From Labilibaculum sp. (GTDB taxonomy: Bacteria; Bacteroidota; Bacteroidia; Bacteroidales; Marinifilaceae): DNA of 64,000 nucleotides. Positions 8,919 to 17,795 of the stretch are shown piece after piece. The stretch is taken from the NCBI RefSeq assembly GCF_963664555.1, contig NZ_OY761461.1:3761769-3825768 (forward strand), written 5' to 3'. The notes below the pieces were generated by a model. That model did not search any database, was not told the DNA's origin, and was given only the letters and a program-made list of their open reading frames with translations. Position numbers and translations under genes: made by a program. Within the stretch, counting starts at the first letter, position 1. Each line of letters starts with the position of its first letter.

Positions 8919-10238
8919 ATGCAAGCAAAAAATATGAATAATAAAAAAATTTTAGAGAAGCTATCGATTCAGGAATTGAACGAGATGCAAAAAGAATGCG
9001 CAAAAGCCTATACCAAAAACAGCGATCTGCTTTTGGTATCCCCAACAGGGTCGGGAAAAACTTTAGCTTTTCTGTTACCAATGCTTGCTGAACTGGATGC
9101 TAAAATTGATGCTGTTCAGACCCTGATTTTGACTCCTGCACGAGAACTTTCTTTGCAAATAGAGAGTGTTTTTAAAAGTATGGGGACTGATTTTAAAGTG
9201 AATTGCTGCTACGGCGGGCATCCAATGTCAACCGAAAAAAATAATTTAAAAACACCACCAGCTGTACTTATCGGTACTCCAGGAAGAATTGCAGATCATA
9301 TTCGAAGAGGAAATTTTGATTGTAGAAATATTAAAACTCTAATATTAGATGAGTTTGATAAATCTCTTGAATTAGGCTTTCAGAAAGAAATGAAGGAAGT
9401 TACACTAGCTCTGCCGTCTAAAATTAAAAAGGTGCTGACTTCTGCCACTAATAATATAGATATTCCGGAGTTTACCAGACTTAATTCACTCATCGAACTG
9501 GACTTTATTCCCAATGCGAAACCAATTGCTTTGAATCAAAAGAAAGTAATATCTGTAGAAAAAGACAAATTGGCAACTCTTTTTCAATTGGTTTGTCATT
9601 TGGGAAATCAGCCAAGCCTGGTTTTCTGTAATCACCGTGATGCTGTGGAACGAATTGGAAAACATTTTTTAAATGAAGGAATTCAGTGTGATGTTTTTCA
9701 TGGCGGATTGGAACAGGATGATCGGGAGAGAGCTCTTCTAAAATTTCGTAATGGAAGTCATTACCTGCTAATTGTTACCGATCTTGCTTCGAGAGGATTG
9801 GATATTCCTGAAATTAAAAATGTGATTCACTACCAACTGCCAAGAGTAGAAGAAGCATTTACACATAGAAACGGACGAACAGCCAGAATGAATGCAGAAG
9901 GAACTTCCTACCTGGTGCTGGCTCAGGACGAAACACCGCCAGAATTTATCCCTGAAGACATTGATATTCTTGAACTGGCAGATCAACCATTACCAGCAGA
10001 ACCAGAATGGGAAACTCTTTACATTTGTTTGGGAAAAAAAGAGAAAATAAATAAAATTGACTTGGTTGGATTCTTTTGTAAGGTAGGAAATCTGAAAAAA
10101 GAGGAATTGGGGAAAATTGATGTTCTCGATCACTCATCATTCGTTGCTGTAAAAAGAGGAATGGGAGAAAAATTGGCCCGGAAACTTAAAAACGAACTCA
10201 TTAAAAAGAAGAAAGTTAAAATTCAGGTTTCCTATTAA
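8919..10238 (+). CDS. dbpA: DEAD-box ATP-dependent RNA helicase, DbpA-like
   Basis: A 439-residue RNA helicase, probably acting in large-subunit ribosome assembly. Visible are motif I SPTGSGKT (41–48), motif Ia TPAREL, motif III SAT (175–177), and the C-terminal RecA-domain motifs RGLDIP and HRNGRTAR. Motif II reads DEFD (144–147) rather than DEAD, an uncommon variant. The last ~75 residues match the RRM-like DbpA domain, which in E. coli binds hairpin 92 of 23S rRNA. Because a -7 promoter element ends at 8914, the ATG at 8934 (residue 6) may be the true start. The gene diverges from the methyltransferase gene. Confidence 0.85.
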   Translation: MQAKNMNNKKILEKLSIQELNEMQKECAKAYTKNSDLLLVSPTGSGKTLAFLLPMLAELDAKIDAVQTLILTPARELSLQIESVFKSMGTDFKVNCCYGGHPMSTEKNNLKTPPAVLIGTPGRIADHIRRGNFDCRNIKTLILDEFDKSLELGFQKEMKEVTLALPSKIKKVLTSATNNIDIPEFTRLNSLIELDFIPNAKPIALNQKKVISVEKDKLATLFQLVCHLGNQPSLVFCNHRDAVERIGKHFLNEGIQCDVFHGGLEQDDRERALLKFRNGSHYLLIVTDLASRGLDIPEIKNVIHYQLPRVEEAFTHRNGRTARMNAEGTSYLVLAQDETPPEFIPEDIDILELADQPLPAEPEWETLYICLGKKEKINKIDLVGFFCKVGNLKKEELGKIDVLDHSSFVAVKRGMGEKLARKLKNELIKKKKVKIQVSY

Positions 10239-10373
10239 TCTGAATTTGATTATTGACACTTTGAATAAAGAGAAACATTAACCCGTTCTTCAATGGGAAA
10301 AGAAATCAGCAACCAAACATTCGTCGTTCGCTAATATGACTTTTAGAAAGTTAAATTAGCTGACGAAGAATCA

Positions 10374-10784
10374 TTAATCACCAAAAATTTTATCGAGCAG
10401 ACGAATGAACATTTTTTTTGTTTTGGATTCTTTAACCAAAACTGAATTTTGTGTGGAAATACTTCTGAATATGTGTTCCCATTCCGGTAATCCACCAAAA
10501 TTGCGGTCATCAATGTATAAATCAGCATAAATTTTGCGACTGATGGTGTCATCAAATTCCTCTTCAGGATAATTGCTGTTCACAGCATAGAATTCCAAGC
10601 CTCTTTTTTCGCAAAAATCAACCGCTTCAAAGAGATTTTCTTCCGTTCTGTACGTCCATAAAATAATTTGATGACCTTCCTTCTGCAAAGCCATCAGACT
10701 TTCAATAGCAAAAGGAATCTCATTCCCTATTTCAGGGTATTTGTGTTGTACAATTGTGCCGTCAAAATCTACTGCAATAATCAT
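10374..10784 (-). CDS. Small HAD-superfamily hydrolase
   Basis: A 136-residue protein beginning MIIAVDFDGT, the HAD motif I with both catalytic aspartates at the very N-terminus. Motif II is in IILWTYR and the acidic motif IV in LYIDDRNFGG. There is no cap domain, so it belongs to the short capless HAD group widespread in Bacteroidota, acting on unknown small phosphate esters. The frame could be extended upstream to 10844, but those 20 residues are hydrophobic, precede the universal strand 1, and are unlikely to be translated. It stands alone between the helicase gene and the end of the capsule operon. Confidence 0.75.
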   Translation of the reverse strand: MIIAVDFDGTIVQHKYPEIGNEIPFAIESLMALQKEGHQIILWTYRTEENLFEAVDFCEKRGLEFYAVNSNYPEEEFDDTISRKIYADLYIDDRNFGGLPEWEHIFRSISTQNSVLVKESKTKKMFIRLLDKIFGD

Positions 10785-10858
10785 ATAAAAAGAGTTAAGT
10801 AACAATATATTATAAAAATATAGATTTATTTCATTCTTTCTCAATGAATAACAAACAA

Positions 10859-10887
10859 AAATGGTCTGAATTTAATTCAGACCATTT
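10859..10887 (-). terminator. Terminator of the capsule operon
   Basis: A perfect 14-bp inverted repeat (AAATGGTCTGAATT and its complement, 1-nt centre) stands 12 bp beyond the wzc stop codon. On the minus strand it runs into a T-rich tail. It marks the 3' end of the long minus-strand operon. Confidence 0.8.
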
Positions 10888-10899
10888 AAAGATACTCTT

Positions 10900-13287
10900 T
10901 TAATTACTGGAGACCTTTTCCCACAACCGCCTAACGATTCCCGGCGAACTGTCTTCATAATAGTAACCATTACCACTTAAGTTTCTGGATGATTTGCCTT
11001 GATATCCATTCATGGCAACATCATTTAATACCAAGGAAACATTTGATAAAGTGCCTTTTACTACCAACTGATTCACAAAATTAATCTGTTCCCGATGACT
11101 GAATCCCCGTCGGAGAACAAATAAATTAGCATCTGCAAATTTACCCGTGATGATTCCATCCGTAACCATGGAAAGAGGCGCATTGTCGATAAATATATAA
11201 TCGTATTTCCCTTCCACTTCGCATAACAATTGCTCAAATCTGCCATTTTCGAGTAACTCAGCCGGATTGGGAGGAACCGGTCCGGAGGTTACACAGTGAA
11301 GATTTGTGATGTGTGTTTTCTGAATGATCTCACTGCATTTGCTAAGACTGATTAAATAGGTGCTTAAACCAAGCGCATTATCCAAATTAAAAGCGGATTC
11401 TATTTTTGGCTTTCGCAAATCTGCACCAATCAATAAAACCTTCTTGTTATTCATGGCAACAATGCTTGCCAAATTAACCGCCGCAAATGATTTTCCTTCT
11501 TCGGGTATGGTTGAATGAATTCCAATAATTTTAGTCGGATTATTGGGCAGTACATAAGTTAGATTTGTCCGCAAGGTTCTAAAAGACTCAGATATAGCCG
11601 ATCGGGGATGATAAAACACAGGAACTGCTTCGCTGTATTTATTATGAGCAATAGTCCCCAAAATAGGAAGTTGTGTCTTCTTCATGATTTCTTCTTTGTT
11701 CTGGATATTATCATTAAAGAATTCTTTTAGAATAATGATTAAAAAAGGAAGACCAATCCCCAAAAACATGCCTATTAGTAAATTAATTGCTGTTTTGGGT
11801 TTAATTTTGACGATAGTCGCCAATCTTGCCGGATCGATTATTTGCGAATCGGACACATTAGATGCCTTGGCAATAGCAGCTTCTGCTCGTTTTTTCAGTA
11901 GAAAAGTATAAAGTTCGTTGTTTAAATCGAAGTTCCTTTTCATACTAACCAGTTTTTGCTCGTGCTTTGGCATTCGGGCCAATTGCTCTCTAACGGTTTC
12001 CATTCTTGCGCTTAAACTCTGCACTTCGATTCGAGAGTTAGCCACCATGCTTTGAAGATTTTCCTCTAAACTTTGCTGAATCAACTGAATTTCCTTATTC
12101 AGGATAACCAGACTTGGATTTTTCTCCTGAACACTATAAGAAAGCACTTCCCGTTTTCCATACAAATCAGTCAATTTGGCCACTAACGCATCTAATGATG
12201 GATCTGTAATCCCGGTTATAGAAGGAGCTATTACTTGTTTCATTTGATTGACATCGCCTAAATTACGCAACAGATTTTTATAGTAATCCAAAGTAATTTG
12301 AGCCTTGGACAACTGACTTTCAAGATCCTCCACTTTTGCTACAATTACGCCAGCCTCCTGCCCCAAATCAACAATTCTGTTTTTTGATCTGAAATTGCTA
12401 AAACTCTGGCCTGCCATTTGAAGAGAATCCACGATTCCCTCTAACTGAGAATCAATAAAGCGCACTGTACTTTCAGATTTCTTATTTTTTTCAATCAAAC
12501 CAAATTGAATGTAAACCCAATTCAATTCATTTAAATAATCAACTCCTCTTTCGGGTTCCGAATTATCAATCCGAAGATGAATCAGTTCAGCCTTTTTCTC
12601 AGCTACGCTAATAGTCATACTCTCCATATACGCGAGAGTAAGCGCATCCAAATTGTTGAAAACGAAAAAATAATTTTCATTTTTATCAATTTCCTCTTTT
12701 TTAGGCTTAATTATAAAATGAAAGTAATTGTTCTTAAATGGCCGATCGAAAAAAGCGGTCTTGTCAAATTTAACATGTACTTCATCTCCTTTATAATCCG
12801 CTTTCCCATCTACTTTAATCTTGTAAGATTTCTTATCAATCTGAACAATCGAAATCGGTAAGCTGCATATATTATCTCCGTCCATTTGCTGAACTTCGAA
12901 TGGTTCATGTCTATACAAACCTCTATCGGAAAACAACTGCTTTTTATACCAGGATTGATTCCAACCCAAGTTTCTCATTGCCTTCCGGTTAATGGTATAT
13001 GATTTTAGAATTTCTAAATGATTTTGTATGTTTGCTTTGTCCTGAATTTTATAACCTTCAAACATACTTTGAGCGCTGGTTTCCCCTGCATCAACATGAA
13101 TTAGGAGAGAACTCCTCATCATGTAAACAGGATTCGAGTACTTACTAATAAAATAAGCCAACAATATCCCCAAGGCTCCGCATACCGCAAACATCTTCCA
13201 TTGCGATAGCAGTCGATATAGAAATTCCTTCACATCCGGACTATCTTTTTGATCAAAATAATCCATTACTTCATCTATATATTTCAT
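10900..13287 (-). CDS. wzc: Polysaccharide co-polymerase with tyrosine autokinase domain (Wzc)
   Basis: A 795-residue inner-membrane protein controlling chain length and export in Wzy-dependent capsule assembly. It has an N-terminal transmembrane segment in a Wzz-type domain, a long periplasmic coiled-coil region, a second membrane segment near residue 520, and a cytoplasmic BY-kinase domain. Walker A is PEEGKSF, Walker A' is LIGADLRKP (Gly replaces the usual first Asp), and Walker B is YIFIDNAP. The C-terminal tail includes GYYYED, a small tyrosine cluster of the sort that is autophosphorylated. It is the last gene of the operon. No cognate tyrosine phosphatase gene is in the window. Confidence 0.9.
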   Translation of the reverse strand: MKYIDEVMDYFDQKDSPDVKEFLYRLLSQWKMFAVCGALGILLAYFISKYSNPVYMMRSSLLIHVDAGETSAQSMFEGYKIQDKANIQNHLEILKSYTINRKAMRNLGWNQSWYKKQLFSDRGLYRHEPFEVQQMDGDNICSLPISIVQIDKKSYKIKVDGKADYKGDEVHVKFDKTAFFDRPFKNNYFHFIIKPKKEEIDKNENYFFVFNNLDALTLAYMESMTISVAEKKAELIHLRIDNSEPERGVDYLNELNWVYIQFGLIEKNKKSESTVRFIDSQLEGIVDSLQMAGQSFSNFRSKNRIVDLGQEAGVIVAKVEDLESQLSKAQITLDYYKNLLRNLGDVNQMKQVIAPSITGITDPSLDALVAKLTDLYGKREVLSYSVQEKNPSLVILNKEIQLIQQSLEENLQSMVANSRIEVQSLSARMETVREQLARMPKHEQKLVSMKRNFDLNNELYTFLLKKRAEAAIAKASNVSDSQIIDPARLATIVKIKPKTAINLLIGMFLGIGLPFLIIILKEFFNDNIQNKEEIMKKTQLPILGTIAHNKYSEAVPVFYHPRSAISESFRTLRTNLTYVLPNNPTKIIGIHSTIPEEGKSFAAVNLASIVAMNNKKVLLIGADLRKPKIESAFNLDNALGLSTYLISLSKCSEIIQKTHITNLHCVTSGPVPPNPAELLENGRFEQLLCEVEGKYDYIFIDNAPLSMVTDGIITGKFADANLFVLRRGFSHREQINFVNQLVVKGTLSNVSLVLNDVAMNGYQGKSSRNLSGNGYYYEDSSPGIVRRLWEKVSSN

Positions 13288-13329
13288 TGAAATAAATTTT
13301 GTGTTAGAATAAACACCAAGCGAAACGGC

Positions 13330-14124
13330 TTAGTTGTTGGTTATTATTAAACTGGTAATCAATACAGCTGTTGATACTGTTGACAGTAAAAGACTGTAAA
13401 CGGCCGAATTCATATTCGTATTTTTAATTCTGTGAGGCTCCACATACACAACATCATTAGGCTGTAGAAAAAATGCCTTCGATTTTAGAAAATCTTTCTT
13501 TGTTAAATCCAAGCGAAACGTTTCGCTTTGTTTCTCAGAGGTTCGCATCACCAAAACGCGGTCAATTTTTGCATATTCAGTTATTCCATTGGCCATACTA
13601 ATGGCTTCCAGCACAGTTAGGCTGCTATTGTAATTGTAGTAAACACCTGGTTTCGTGACTTCCCCCATTACACTTACTTTGTAATTTAAGAGTTTTACTT
13701 TAACACTGGCATCCTTTAAGTATTCGTCGGCCCTCTCCTGAACCTTGGCTTGAGCCTCGGCCTGAGTAAGTCCTGCAATTCCGACCGAACCCAGAATAGG
13801 CAAGGAGATATTTCCATTTGAATCTACCTGATAACCATTTAAATACTGATCGGATTGCTGGCTGTATAATTGCTGAGAGCCTCCTATTCCGCCAACGCTT
13901 TGGGCGGGATTATACAATTGATTCACCTCAGGATTTAAGGATTTAATACTCACAAAAAGATTGTCGTTTGTTTTGATCCGATACTCGGGAACATTTGTTG
14001 TAAATTCGCCTGCCAATATCTCAGCACCGGTGTCCTGCAGGTAAACCAAATCTTTTTTTGATCGACAGGAAATGATACTCATTACTAAAATGAGGCTCAT
14101 CAGAAATAAATATTTTTTATTCAT
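13330..14124 (-). CDS. Outer-membrane polysaccharide export lipoprotein (Wza-like)
   Basis: A 264-residue lipoprotein with a signal peptide ending at the lipobox SIISC (Cys20). It then has a polysaccharide-export (Poly_export) domain beginning around YRIKTNDNLFVSI, an SLBB-type region (VMGEVTKPGVYY), and a hydrophobic C-terminal helix. It should form or gate the outer-membrane capsule export channel together with Wzc, encoded 42 bp downstream. It is shorter than E. coli Wza, as is usual for Bacteroidota homologues. The pairing wza–wzc and shared orientation support this role. Confidence 0.88.
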   Translation of the reverse strand: MNKKYLFLMSLILVMSIISCRSKKDLVYLQDTGAEILAGEFTTNVPEYRIKTNDNLFVSIKSLNPEVNQLYNPAQSVGGIGGSQQLYSQQSDQYLNGYQVDSNGNISLPILGSVGIAGLTQAEAQAKVQERADEYLKDASVKVKLLNYKVSVMGEVTKPGVYYNYNSSLTVLEAISMANGITEYAKIDRVLVMRTSEKQSETFRLDLTKKDFLKSKAFFLQPNDVVYVEPHRIKNTNMNSAVYSLLLSTVSTAVLITSLIITNN

Positions 14125-14170
14125 GGTCTTGGTTTTTTTGTTGATTCTAGTTTAAATATATTGAGATTAA

Positions 14171-15574
14171 CTATTGCCCTTCACCAGTGAACACAACTTT
14201 AATGGTGCTGAGAAATAGTATTAAATCCAGTTTTAACGACCAGGTATCGATGTAAAGCATATCCAGTTTCATCCATTCCTCGAAAGGAATATTGTTGCGG
14301 CCAGACACTTGCCAGATACATGTTATTCCTGGTTTCATGCTTAATCGCCGGCGCTGCCAGCGTTGATACTGCTGAACTTCGGAAGGAATTGGCGGCCGTG
14401 GACCAACAATCGACATTTCGCCTCTGAGAACATTAAAGAACTGAGGCAGCTCATCCAAAGATGTTTTTCGAAGAAATCTACCAACACGGGTTACCCTGGG
14501 ATCATTCTTAATTTTGAAAACCGGCCCTGACTGTTCATTCTGATTTTCAAGTTTCACCCGCAAGGCTTCAGCATTTTCCACCATTGTTCTGAATTTCAGA
14601 CAATGAAAAATACGTCCATTCAGGCCTACCCGCCTTTGACGGAAAAAAACGGAACCTCCGTCTTCAATTTTTATTGCCACAGATATGGCTAACAAGACAG
14701 GAGAAATCAATACCACAATAACAAATGAAAACAGGAAATCGAGCATTTCCTTCACCTTAAGGGCAAAGTAATTTTTCGTATTATTGGCGAACGTCAAAAA
14801 AGGAAGTTCTTTAAAATAAGTAAGATGAGATCGCTGACTAACAACACTTAACAATTCGGAATAAACACGAAACGTAACTCCAACCTCGGAACAGGCATAA
14901 ATCAAAGCCCGGACTTCTTCATTATCAAACTTTCCTTTGCAGTAAATTACCTCATCAACCACATTGGCATCGATAATCTCGCTTAGCTGAAAATGCTCGT
15001 GCAAAACCCGAACGTGCGACTCGTATTTATTTTTGATGTGTTTTCCATCCGACATAATCGCCCAAACATTGTATCCCCAATCGCGAATAAAAAGCATTCG
15101 GTCGATAAAGTGCAGATACGATTCATCATCTGCAACAATTAAAACATTTCTGGTATTAAAGCCTTTCCCTCTCAGCAATTTAAATATCCGGTAACTTAAC
15201 ATCCGAAAGCCAAAAAGCACTACAAGATTTAAACAGGCAAACAAAGCCAGAATTAATGTTGGTACGGAATCAGTGAGGAATAAACTTCCTAAATGCAGCA
15301 ATCCTGAACTTATTACAACCATGGCAAAATATTCGGCAAACAATTCGGAGTAGGTTTTTACCCGAAGCATTTTACCCAGATTCAGCTCCTTTATCAGCGT
15401 GTACCAAATGGCGATAATCAGCAGGTAAATTGTATTGTTATCGTGAATATCAATATTTACCGGTCTTAAATAGGTAGTAACTGCCCATGCCACCACCCAA
15501 TAACAAGCAACTGATAAACCTACTTGCATGAGAGTACTCAAACGTGCAAGGGTTTGTTCTCTTCCTTTAATCAT
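14171..15574 (-). CDS. Undecaprenyl-phosphate sugar-1-phosphate transferase (WcaJ/WbaP type)
   Basis: A 467-residue polyprenyl-phosphate hexose-1-phosphate transferase that starts repeat-unit synthesis by loading the first sugar phosphate onto undecaprenyl phosphate. It has four to five N-terminal membrane helices, a CoA-binding-like Rossmann region, another membrane helix near residue 280, and the C-terminal bacterial sugar transferase domain. That domain carries FFRQRRVGLNGR, KFRTM, SLDELPQ and GEMSIVGPRPP, all diagnostic. Which sugar is transferred cannot be read from the sequence. In this operon the initiating enzyme sits near the distal end, next to the export genes. Confidence 0.92.
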   Translation of the reverse strand: MIKGREQTLARLSTLMQVGLSVACYWVVAWAVTTYLRPVNIDIHDNNTIYLLIIAIWYTLIKELNLGKMLRVKTYSELFAEYFAMVVISSGLLHLGSLFLTDSVPTLILALFACLNLVVLFGFRMLSYRIFKLLRGKGFNTRNVLIVADDESYLHFIDRMLFIRDWGYNVWAIMSDGKHIKNKYESHVRVLHEHFQLSEIIDANVVDEVIYCKGKFDNEEVRALIYACSEVGVTFRVYSELLSVVSQRSHLTYFKELPFLTFANNTKNYFALKVKEMLDFLFSFVIVVLISPVLLAISVAIKIEDGGSVFFRQRRVGLNGRIFHCLKFRTMVENAEALRVKLENQNEQSGPVFKIKNDPRVTRVGRFLRKTSLDELPQFFNVLRGEMSIVGPRPPIPSEVQQYQRWQRRRLSMKPGITCIWQVSGRNNIPFEEWMKLDMLYIDTWSLKLDLILFLSTIKVVFTGEGQ

Positions 15575-15717
15575 GGTTTTAAGGTTTTAAAGTGAAATTT
15601 TAAAAGACCACAGCCAGCTTTTCAAGTTGATGGTTGGTCAACAGCTGTCTGTATTCTGAGTTGAGTATTTTTTACAATAGAGATGCACACTTGCTTCTGT
15701 AAAAATGAAGTGTAGGT

Positions 15718-16464
15718 TTATCTGAAAAATTTTTGAATTCGTTCTTTAAATATGTAGTAGAGAAACAGAGAATTGGTTGTTAAGTATCTTTTCCACATTC
15801 GGCGGGGCTCCTGCAAAAAGCGGTAAAACCATTCCAAACCTGAGTTTTGCATCCAAAGAGGTGCTCTTTTTACTTTTCCGGCTACTACATCAAACGAACC
15901 GCCAACGCCCATAATAAAAGGCACTTTTAACTGATCTTTATAAGTATTTAGAAAAATCTCCTTGGTTGGAGAACTTATGGCTACAAATAAAATATCTGCA
16001 TTCGATGCTGCAATTTGTGCTGCAATATCTGCTTCCTGAGCTTTGTTAAAATACCCATTTCGGAAACCGGCAATTATTTCTTCTCCAAAAACAGATGTGT
16101 ACTTTCGAACCACTTCGGCAACCACCTCTTCTTTGCCGCCGAAAAAAAAGATTTTGTATTGTTTTTCGGCAGCCAAAACAACCAGCTCCTGCATTAAATC
16201 AACGCCCGAAACTCTTTCCGGCAAAGGTTCTCCTAATAATCCAGCTGCCCAAACAACAGCCATTCCGTCCGCATTAATAATATCGCTGGCTACTACCGAT
16301 TTGTATAACTCGGTATCGGTTTGCATGTGCACCAGTTTGGCCGCATTTACCACAATGTGTTGAATTGGCTTTTTCTCCCGGATCGAATCATCGATCAGGT
16401 GAAGAGTTTCCTTCATCGTCAACACATCAACCGGCGAATTCATTATTGTAATTCTCTTTTTCAT
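15718..16464 (-). CDS. WecG/TagA/CpsF-family glycosyltransferase
   Basis: A 248-residue GT26-family enzyme. The family signature is seen in VNAAKLV, NADGMAVVWAAGLLGEPLPERVSG (residues about 60–85) and FVAISSPTKE, with GVGGSFDVVAG further on. E. coli WecG transfers ManNAc-uronic acid and TagA transfers ManNAc to lipid-linked GlcNAc. Because the same operon encodes WecB and WecC, which make UDP-ManNAc and UDP-ManNAcA, transfer of one of these onto the second position of the repeat unit is the natural inference. A gap of 143 bp separates it from the downstream sugar transferase gene. Confidence 0.88.
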   Translation of the reverse strand: MKKRITIMNSPVDVLTMKETLHLIDDSIREKKPIQHIVVNAAKLVHMQTDTELYKSVVASDIINADGMAVVWAAGLLGEPLPERVSGVDLMQELVVLAAEKQYKIFFFGGKEEVVAEVVRKYTSVFGEEIIAGFRNGYFNKAQEADIAAQIAASNADILFVAISSPTKEIFLNTYKDQLKVPFIMGVGGSFDVVAGKVKRAPLWMQNSGLEWFYRFLQEPRRMWKRYLTTNSLFLYYIFKERIQKFFR

Positions 16465-16513
16465 ATGAGTATAATTTTAAGTTTTTGCCATATGGAACTC
16501 GCCAAACAGTCAT

Positions 16514-17716
16514 TCATGTGTTTGTGAGCCTTTTCTCATGGCTCGTTTCATATTCCGGTATTTTTATGGTTTCAACTAAATAATTCGATAAGGACAAAAA
16601 CATCCAGGCTTGTGCCCATCTGATGTAAGGAATCTTGTTTTTTCGGCGTTTCCCTGACTGGAAATAGAAATAACCTGATTGATCCTGAAGATTGTTGATG
16701 GTCCATTGTAAAACCCGATCAACCAATTCCTGATTCTCTTCCAACACATTTAAGCTGCATAGTGTAATGGGTAGTTGAGCCGGACAATGTATATCAATCG
16801 GATAAACTGAATTGCTGTAATATTTTGGCGTTCCGTCTTCGGCAAAAAAATTGGCTAAATAGTAATCCAATCCCAACTGAATTTGCTGATCGAAAGAAGA
16901 ATCCTTTGTATATCTGCGATAATCGGATAAGGCCTCGAGATTAAATCCGGTATGAAAATTATCGATCCACCGATGATAAGCCAAAGTACCGTACGACCAG
17001 GATCCATCGGAGTTTTGGTTCTTGATACAATACCTTACCGATTGCTTTGCACAATTCAAAACTTCCTTCTCTTGTGTATAATGATAGATTCTCGACAGCA
17101 TCCGGCTTCCTAAAAGAGAAGCATTAAAAACCTGAGTTTGATCCAATGGAGAATAGGAAAAACAGAAATCCCCGTTTCCGTCGTAGGTTCGATTCAAATC
17201 TTTCAGGATAAAATCTTTGATTTGTATGGCGGTCTCCAACAACTTTTCATCTCCCAATATTTCGTAAGCATCCAGCAATGCGCATCCCACATAGGTAGTT
17301 ACCACTACCGATGGTGTGCCTTTGGGTTGATAAAAGGCTCTTGCCTGCCAATCAAAATTGTATCCCCAACAGGGGCCCCACCATCCTTTCGATTGCATTT
17401 CCAATAATTTTTCGCTCAGAAAATGAATCCGGGATCTTACTTCCTGTGTTCGATCAAATTGATAGAGCTTACAATATCCACTAAGAAATAAACCAAGACC
17501 TTTTGGATTGTAAGCCTTCTCAACTCTGGTAAGACCCCGGAAATTTACCGGACTTTTTTTAAATGCCTGAATCCAAATCAATCGCATTAACCTGCTGTTT
17601 TGCGCAAAAGGAATGGACTGAAAAAGTTTGGAATTCAGGCCATCGTATGGGTCCCAGCCTTTGTATTCCTGACTTTCAATATAGCTTCTAAGTTTCTGGA
17701 AACTTGCTTTGTACAT
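16514..17716 (-). CDS. Alpha/alpha-toroid protein of the capsule locus, function unknown
   Basis: A 400-residue soluble protein without a signal peptide. It contains repeated helical hairpins with aromatic, Gly- and Asp-rich loops (SKGWWGPCWGYNFDW, GDFCFSYSP, DGSWSYG, FHTGFNLEAL), as in six-hairpin or terpenoid-cyclase-like alpha/alpha barrels. Homologues sit in many Bacteroidota polysaccharide loci and are, to my knowledge, sometimes mislabelled as delta-aminolevulinate dehydratase, which this clearly is not. A role in modifying or epimerising a polysaccharide intermediate is possible but unproven. It lies between a deacetylase-like gene and the WecG-type transferase, in the same orientation, and is likely cotranscribed. 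Confidence 0.6.
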   Translation of the reverse strand: MYKASFQKLRSYIESQEYKGWDPYDGLNSKLFQSIPFAQNSRLMRLIWIQAFKKSPVNFRGLTRVEKAYNPKGLGLFLSGYCKLYQFDRTQEVRSRIHFLSEKLLEMQSKGWWGPCWGYNFDWQARAFYQPKGTPSVVVTTYVGCALLDAYEILGDEKLLETAIQIKDFILKDLNRTYDGNGDFCFSYSPLDQTQVFNASLLGSRMLSRIYHYTQEKEVLNCAKQSVRYCIKNQNSDGSWSYGTLAYHRWIDNFHTGFNLEALSDYRRYTKDSSFDQQIQLGLDYYLANFFAEDGTPKYYSNSVYPIDIHCPAQLPITLCSLNVLEENQELVDRVLQWTINNLQDQSGYFYFQSGKRRKNKIPYIRWAQAWMFLSLSNYLVETIKIPEYETSHEKRLTNT

Positions 17717-17795
17717 ATATTCTGAATTATAGATGTGCTGAGAAAACTTGTTCCGTGAGAAAAGTCCTCTTAAGGGAATTTTGAGGTGTTTTTAC

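Noticed and set aside
7303..10238. A restriction–modification or BREX-like island of methylase plus helicase
   Set aside because: The helicase is a clear DbpA-type RNA helicase with an rRNA-binding domain and is transcribed divergently; it is not a restriction or DNA-translocase subunit.
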